Assembly: GCF_000091305.1 (NCBI RefSeq)
Contig: NC_013929.1
Span: 2,480,001 to 2,544,000, forward strand
Direction: 5' to 3'
From: Streptomyces scabiei 87.22
Lineage (GTDB): Bacteria > Actinomycetota > Actinomycetes > Streptomycetales > Streptomycetaceae
Length of the DNA: 64,000 nucleotides
This document shows, in pieces, positions 60,029 through 64,000 of this stretch; position 1 is the first letter of the stretch; each line of letters opens with the position of its first letter. Made by a program: the position numbers and the translations under genes. Under the pieces are notes generated by a model. The model ran no database searches. It was not told the DNA's origin and worked only from the letters and a program-made list of their open reading frames with translations.

Positions 60029-60385
60029 ATGCCCGCACTCACCCCGGACACCATCCGCACCGCGACCGAAACCCTGTCGCACCTCACCGACTACCTGCGC
60101 GAGGGCCCCAACCCCGTGGAAGCACTCGCCCTCGTCGAGCCCCTCCTCGACGAATACACGGGCCTGCCCGTCCAACTCGCCGACACCCTGCGCGCCCTTG
60201 CCCGCGCCGTGCAGGAGCACCCGGGCACGCCGCGCACCGCGCAGCTCGATCTCCTGATCACCGAGTTGCGCACGGCCGCGTGGGAGCAGACCGACCAGCA
60301 CACCCTCCACTACGTGCTGGACGACCTCCGCGACCTATATGGCAGCACCGCCGTGAACGGGCAGGGGTACGGCCGGTGCCGCTGA
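60029..60385 (+). CDS. Hypothetical helical protein
   Basis: A 118-residue protein. Helical (TIRTATETLSHLTDYLREGPNPVEALALVEPLLDEYTGLPVQLADTLRALARAVQEHP). ATG follows AAGGAG. Overlaps the next gene by 10 nt. Similar in size and style to the 58819 protein; each precedes a DUF317 gene. Confidence 0.65.
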   Translation: MPALTPDTIRTATETLSHLTDYLREGPNPVEALALVEPLLDEYTGLPVQLADTLRALARAVQEHPGTPRTAQLDLLITELRTAAWEQTDQHTLHYVLDDLRDLYGSTAVNGQGYGRCR

Positions 60386-61191
60386 GCGAACGGCAGCTCG
60401 CCGCGTTCGCCGACAAGCACGCCGGGCAGATCCCCTTCGACACCAGCCCCCGCCACCTCGCCGGCCCCGGGGATGCCCGCCACGTCACCCATGGCCTGGC
60501 CGCCGCCGGATGGAGCGCCGTCTCCGACCCGTTGAGTGCCGAGATCGTCCTGCGCAGCCCCGACCGTCGGCACCGCCTCCAGTTCGACCCGCAGTCCACC
60601 ACCTCCGCGTGGTGGCGGCTGTGGACCGAGCCCACCGACACCGAGCCGGGCTGGTACGCCGAGTTCGGCGAACTCGTGCCCGCCGAGGTCCTCACCGGCT
60701 TCACCGACGCCCTCATCGCCCCGCCGCCACAACAGCAGGACCCGTGGCAGCCGGTGAACTCGGCGGGCTGGCACCGCGACTCAGACGGCACAGCGCACTC
60801 GCCGGACTCCATGTGCCACATCGAACTGCGCCCGTTGAGCGAATTCAGCCATGGGCCGTCCTGGCACGTCGAGACCCGCGAGCCCGGCCACGGACAGTTC
60901 CGCGGCCCGCGCATCTGGCACGCCTACTTCGACGAGCGCACCCCCGCCCGCCTCGTCGGATCGTTCCTCACCGCGCTGGTCGACCGAAGCCCGCTCCAAC
61001 GCGGCATGTACGGCCGCACCGGCCACTACAGCGCCGTGCAGAAGCCCAGCCCGCTGCGTCCGCAGCAGGTGGTCGACGCGCACACCGCGCGTATCGAGTC
61101 GCTCCGCGCCCGGGCACGCCGCCGACAGCAGACAAAACCCGCAACGGCCCCGGCGAAGGCTCACACCGCCCAGCCAGCCGCCCGCCGCTGA
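60376..61191 (+). CDS. DUF317 protein
   Basis: A 271-residue protein. Signature SPRHLAGPGDARHVTHGLAAAGW near residue 30, then VLRSPDRRHRLQFDP...WYAEFGELVPAEVLTGFTDALIAP and a second module ending TPARLVGSFLTALVDRSPL. GTG start within the end of the previous gene. Confidence 0.87.
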   Translation: MPLSERQLAAFADKHAGQIPFDTSPRHLAGPGDARHVTHGLAAAGWSAVSDPLSAEIVLRSPDRRHRLQFDPQSTTSAWWRLWTEPTDTEPGWYAEFGELVPAEVLTGFTDALIAPPPQQQDPWQPVNSAGWHRDSDGTAHSPDSMCHIELRPLSEFSHGPSWHVETREPGHGQFRGPRIWHAYFDERTPARLVGSFLTALVDRSPLQRGMYGRTGHYSAVQKPSPLRPQQVVDAHTARIESLRARARRRQQTKPATAPAKAHTAQPAARR

Positions 61192-61210
61192 ACCGACAGG
61201 ACTCCTCACC

Positions 61211-61783
61211 ATTTCCGCCGATCACCGCGCACACCGCGACTTCCTCCGTCACCTCGACCACTACGTGAGCGACAGCAAGAAGATCCTCGACGCCTGGGAC
61301 GCCTACTCCGACGAGCACACCGACCTCGACGGATGGCCCTACGACGACCACGCCTACGGCCTGCGCGCGAGCCAGCGCGACGCCGACACCGCCGAGGCGT
61401 TCGAATCGCTCCGGTACGGCGCCCGTCACCTGCTGGCCACAGCGGAGACGCAACTGGGCCGCCTGCCGGAAGGCACCGTTCAGAGCCGCTGGGTCTACCA
61501 GTTGGGTGTCCTGCACACCGCCCTCGACCGGCTCGAGCAACTGCACGAGCAGTGGCTGGAAACCCGAGACTCCCTTCCCGCCACCGCTAAGCCCGGCACC
61601 ACGTCCTTCGACGACGCCCTCGCCGAGTACCACGCCGAATCGTGGAGCTACCTCGACGACTGGGCCACCCATGGCAAGACACTCCGCGAGATCAACGCCG
61701 CCGCCCGCAAAGCCCCCTCACCTCTGGCACCTGCACCGGCACCGGCTCCCGCGGCCGACCGGCGAACCCCGGCACGGAAGTGA
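61211..61783 (+). CDS. Hypothetical helical protein with probable ATT start
   Basis: A 190-residue protein. ATT 61211 is 9 nt after AGGA, directly behind the DUF317 stop. The next in-frame GTG (61265) has no ribosome site. Helical and acidic (FLRHLDHYVSDSKKILDAWDAYSDEHTDLDGW; FESLRYGARHLLATAETQLGRLPEG), Pro/Ala tail. The stop overlaps the next GTG. Confidence 0.55.
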   Translation: MSADHRAHRDFLRHLDHYVSDSKKILDAWDAYSDEHTDLDGWPYDDHAYGLRASQRDADTAEAFESLRYGARHLLATAETQLGRLPEGTVQSRWVYQLGVLHTALDRLEQLHEQWLETRDSLPATAKPGTTSFDDALAEYHAESWSYLDDWATHGKTLREINAAARKAPSPLAPAPAPAPAADRRTPARK

Positions 61784-62565
61784 CCATGGCCCCGGCTCCC
61801 GAGACTGTCGAGGTCGAGTTCATCGCACCGCGCCACCTGGCCGGTGGCGGTGACCCCGCCTGGATCACCATCCCCCTCCACCGCGCCTGCGGCTGGAGCC
61901 ACGGCGACGACCCCCTGATGCCGCGCGTCCTGCTCTCCAGCCCCGGCCGGAAAGCCCTCCTGCGCCTGGAACCCGAACCCGACGGACAGTGGTGGACCCT
62001 TCACCACGCTGCGGAGCCGGACCGGCCCGCGTGGTACGCGAGCTTCGGCGCCCGCACGCCCGTCGAACTCATCGCCGCCGCCACCGATGCCCTCACCGAC
62101 CCGGCCCCGCCGACGGGCGCATCCTCCGATCCTTACGGGCCGCTCCAACAGGTCGGTTGGTCGCCCGCCTCCGCGGACAACGGCCTCGTGTCACCCGACG
62201 GCACCGCGTACGTCCAGCGGCTGGGCAGCGTGGAAGAACCGGGCGCCTGGTTCGTCACCGCCGCACTCGGCCGGGACCGGCCGGTGTGGCAGGCCCGCTT
62301 CGGCGCGCACACTCCTGCGTACCTGGTCGCCGCGTTCACCGCTGCGCTCGCCCATCCGAAGCCCGTGCTGCGCATGGACAGCGGGCGCGGTCTCCCGACC
62401 CGCGACCCGAACGTCGTCGCCCGTAGGACCACGGACGTGCTCGCGGTGTACGTGGCCGGGGCGCTGGAAGAGCGCGTCCACTCCCTCGCTGCCCGGCACG
62501 CCACCCCGCCGGCGAGTCCGAACCCCTCACGGCAGCCGCCGGCCAAGAACAGCCGCAGCCGCTGA
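61780..62565 (+). CDS. DUF317 protein
   Basis: A 261-residue protein. Starts MTMAPAPETVEVEFIAPRHLAGGGDPAWITIPL. Two modules close with TPVELIAAATDALTDP and TPAYLVAAFTAALAHPKPVL. GTG 61780 overlaps the stop of the preceding gene; ATG 61786 is an alternative with GGAAG upstream. Confidence 0.87.
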   Translation: MTMAPAPETVEVEFIAPRHLAGGGDPAWITIPLHRACGWSHGDDPLMPRVLLSSPGRKALLRLEPEPDGQWWTLHHAAEPDRPAWYASFGARTPVELIAAATDALTDPAPPTGASSDPYGPLQQVGWSPASADNGLVSPDGTAYVQRLGSVEEPGAWFVTAALGRDRPVWQARFGAHTPAYLVAAFTAALAHPKPVLRMDSGRGLPTRDPNVVARRTTDVLAVYVAGALEERVHSLAARHATPPASPNPSRQPPAKNSRSR

Positions 62566-62597
62566 TCCCTCCGCCCCCGCCCGGAAGCACGTAGCCC

Positions 62598-64000
62598 TTG
62601 CCCCCTTCCTCCTCCAACAGCAACACGGACGGGTACGACCTCGTCCTGCGCCTCCTGATCGGCGTGCTCGCTGTCGTCGTCCCCCTCGCCCACCTCGCCT
62701 GGCTGTCCGGCAACATCACCGCCTACCTCACCGGAGCCAGCTGGGCCCCCTACCAGCCGACCACCGCCTTGCTCCACCCCGAGCAGGTCTGGCCCGACGC
62801 GGGAGAAACGTCCCTGCTGATCGGTGCCCGCATCGTTCCCGTTCTCCTCCTCCTTGCCCTCGGGACGGCCGCGGGCATCCTGTGGGCCCGGCACAAGAAC
62901 CGCAGCGGCGGCCGGAAGAAGAAGATCACCGGCATGGCCAAGGCCCGGGACATCGAGCCGCTGATGGCCAAGGCGATCACCGACAAGGCCCGCTCTCTGC
63001 GCCCGAGCCTGAAGGACGCCAAGCACATCGAGGCCCGCGACACTGGCATCCTGCTCGGCAACCTGCAGGGCACCAAGCACGAGGTGCGCATGGGCTACGA
63101 GGACGTGGCCGTCGCCATCATGGCGCCCCGCTCGGGCAAGACCACCTCGCTCGCGATCCCCTCCATACTCGCCGCGCCCGGCCCGGTCCTTCTGACCTCG
63201 AACAAGGCCGCCGGCGACGCCTTCACCGCCACCTACGACGCCCGCGCCCGCGTCGGGCAGGTGTGGTCGATGGACCCGCAGCAGATCGCGCACGCCGCGC
63301 GCGAGATGTGGTGGAACCCCTTGGCGGACGCCAAAACCCTGGACGGCGCCGGTCGGTTGGCCGGCCACTTCCTCGCCGCCTCAGTAGATGCGAGCCAGCA
63401 GGGCGACTTCTGGTCCAAGGCCGGATCCAACATCCTCGCTCAGCTCTTCCTCGCTGCGGCCCTCGACGAGCGGCCGATCACCGACGTCATGCAGTGGCTG
63501 GCCTTCCCCGCCGACCGCACCCCGCTCGACATCCTCCGCGACCACCAGCTCGCCGCCGTCGCCGCCCAGCTCAAGGGAACGGTGGAAGGACCGCCGGAAA
63601 CCCGGGACGGCATCTACGAGACCGCCCGCCAGTACGCCGCCGCCCTCCTCAACAGCGAGATCGCCGCCTGGGTCACCCCGCAGAAGGACGTCCCCGAGTT
63701 CCGGCCGTCCGCGTTCGTCACTTCCACCGACACGCTGTACCTGCTGTCGAAGGACGGCGGTGGCGGCGCCAGTGCGCTGATCGCGGCGTGCGCGGACTCG
63801 GTCATGCGAGCCGCGACCGCCCAGGCCGAACGCGCCGGCGGACGCCTCGACCCGCCCATGCTCGCGATCCTCGACGAGGCCGCCAACGTCTGCAAGATCA
63901 GCGACCTACCGGACCTGTACTCCCACCTCGGCAGCCGCGGGATCATCCCGATCACCATCCTCCAGTCCTACCGCCAGGGCCAGAAGGTGTGGTCGGACGC
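62598..64000 (+). CDS. VirD4/TraG-type coupling protein (partial, runs off the window)
   Basis: 467 codons visible. Two N-terminal TM helices (about 17-37 and 74-96), Walker A APRSGKTTS (176-184), then VLLTSNKAAGDAF, VWSMDPQQIAHAAREMWWNPL and Walker B AILDEAANVC near residue 425. This is the VirD4/TraG ATPase that docks relaxase-DNA to the channel. TTG 62598 was chosen; its ribosome site (GGAAG) is weak. The gene continues past 64000. Confidence 0.9.
   Translation, partial: MPPSSSNSNTDGYDLVLRLLIGVLAVVVPLAHLAWLSGNITAYLTGASWAPYQPTTALLHPEQVWPDAGETSLLIGARIVPVLLLLALGTAAGILWARHKNRSGGRKKKITGMAKARDIEPLMAKAITDKARSLRPSLKDAKHIEARDTGILLGNLQGTKHEVRMGYEDVAVAIMAPRSGKTTSLAIPSILAAPGPVLLTSNKAAGDAFTATYDARARVGQVWSMDPQQIAHAAREMWWNPLADAKTLDGAGRLAGHFLAASVDASQQGDFWSKAGSNILAQLFLAAALDERPITDVMQWLAFPADRTPLDILRDHQLAAVAAQLKGTVEGPPETRDGIYETARQYAAALLNSEIAAWVTPQKDVPEFRPSAFVTSTDTLYLLSKDGGGGASALIAACADSVMRAATAQAERAGGRLDPPMLAILDEAANVCKISDLPDLYSHLGSRGIIPITILQSYRQGQKVWSD

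Noticed and set aside
1..64000. TraB/FtsK-type conjugation genes or parA/parB
   Set aside because: No FtsK-like translocase or ParA Walker protein is present in the window; the transfer ATPases seen are VirB4 and VirD4 types.
1..64000. tRNA or rRNA genes and tRNA-based att sites
   Set aside because: I saw no cloverleaf with a TTCGA arm or rRNA text; an integrative-element origin can therefore not be shown from this window.

Overview
The window is very GC-rich with an actinobacterial codon pattern. It contains a WhiB protein, DUF317 proteins, many GTG/TTG starts and ATGA/GTGA gene overlaps. Together these point to Streptomyces or a close relative. Gene content is that of a conjugative element, most likely a plasmid (possibly linear) or a large integrative element: a replication-initiator-like gene with internal iterons, a MobC/relaxase pair, a VirB4-like ATPase, VirB6-like and small TM proteins, a lytic transglycosylase/NlpC-P60 enzyme, and a VirD4-type coupling protein running off the right edge. 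No rRNA, tRNA or CRISPR was seen. Function names rest on recognised motifs; no database search was run.

Layout. (1) 0.6-7.8 kb, plus strand: replication and mobilization block (HTH initiator-like protein, zinc-finger protein, WhiB-HTH fusion, multi-TM protein full of GGGGACCG motifs, MobC, relaxase). (2) 8-23.4 kb: mixed accessory region with a lipoprotein, DUF317 proteins, an Abi-C family protein, a methyltransferase/SDR pair bounded by 54-bp imperfect direct repeats, a HEPN-like protein, two head-to-head IS110 elements and several decayed genes. (3) 23.7-38.5 kb, minus strand: a long, mostly contiguous set of genes led by an orphan DNA methyltransferase, then a DUF4913/RelE-like pair, coiled-coil or low-complexity proteins, an HxlR/MFS/ATP-grasp/MFS/HAD block, DUF317 proteins and an LAXTG surface protein. 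(4) 38.6-38.75 kb: a mirror-symmetric divergent promoter pair with a palindrome midway. (5) 39-64 kb, plus strand: the conjugation arm, with the transfer apparatus first (39.0-46.9 kb), then many small paralogous proteins (DUF317, a GF...YRL family, a catalytically dead relaxase-like protein, a glycosyltransferase), ending in the VirD4-like protein.

How it fits together. The palindrome between the two divergent promoters has the same 17-bp form as the repeats inside the replication-initiator gene, so one DNA-binding protein, plausibly the initiator, may link copy control and expression of both arms (inference). MobC and relaxase would process an oriT, for which three tandem hairpins inside mobC are the best candidate. 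The VirD4/VirB4/VirB6-like proteins and the wall hydrolase would export the DNA. Several genes in the right arm have CTG, ATT, ATC or GTA where the start codon should be relative to the Shine-Dalgarno sequence. A few genes carry single-base frameshifts that may be real decay or sequence error.
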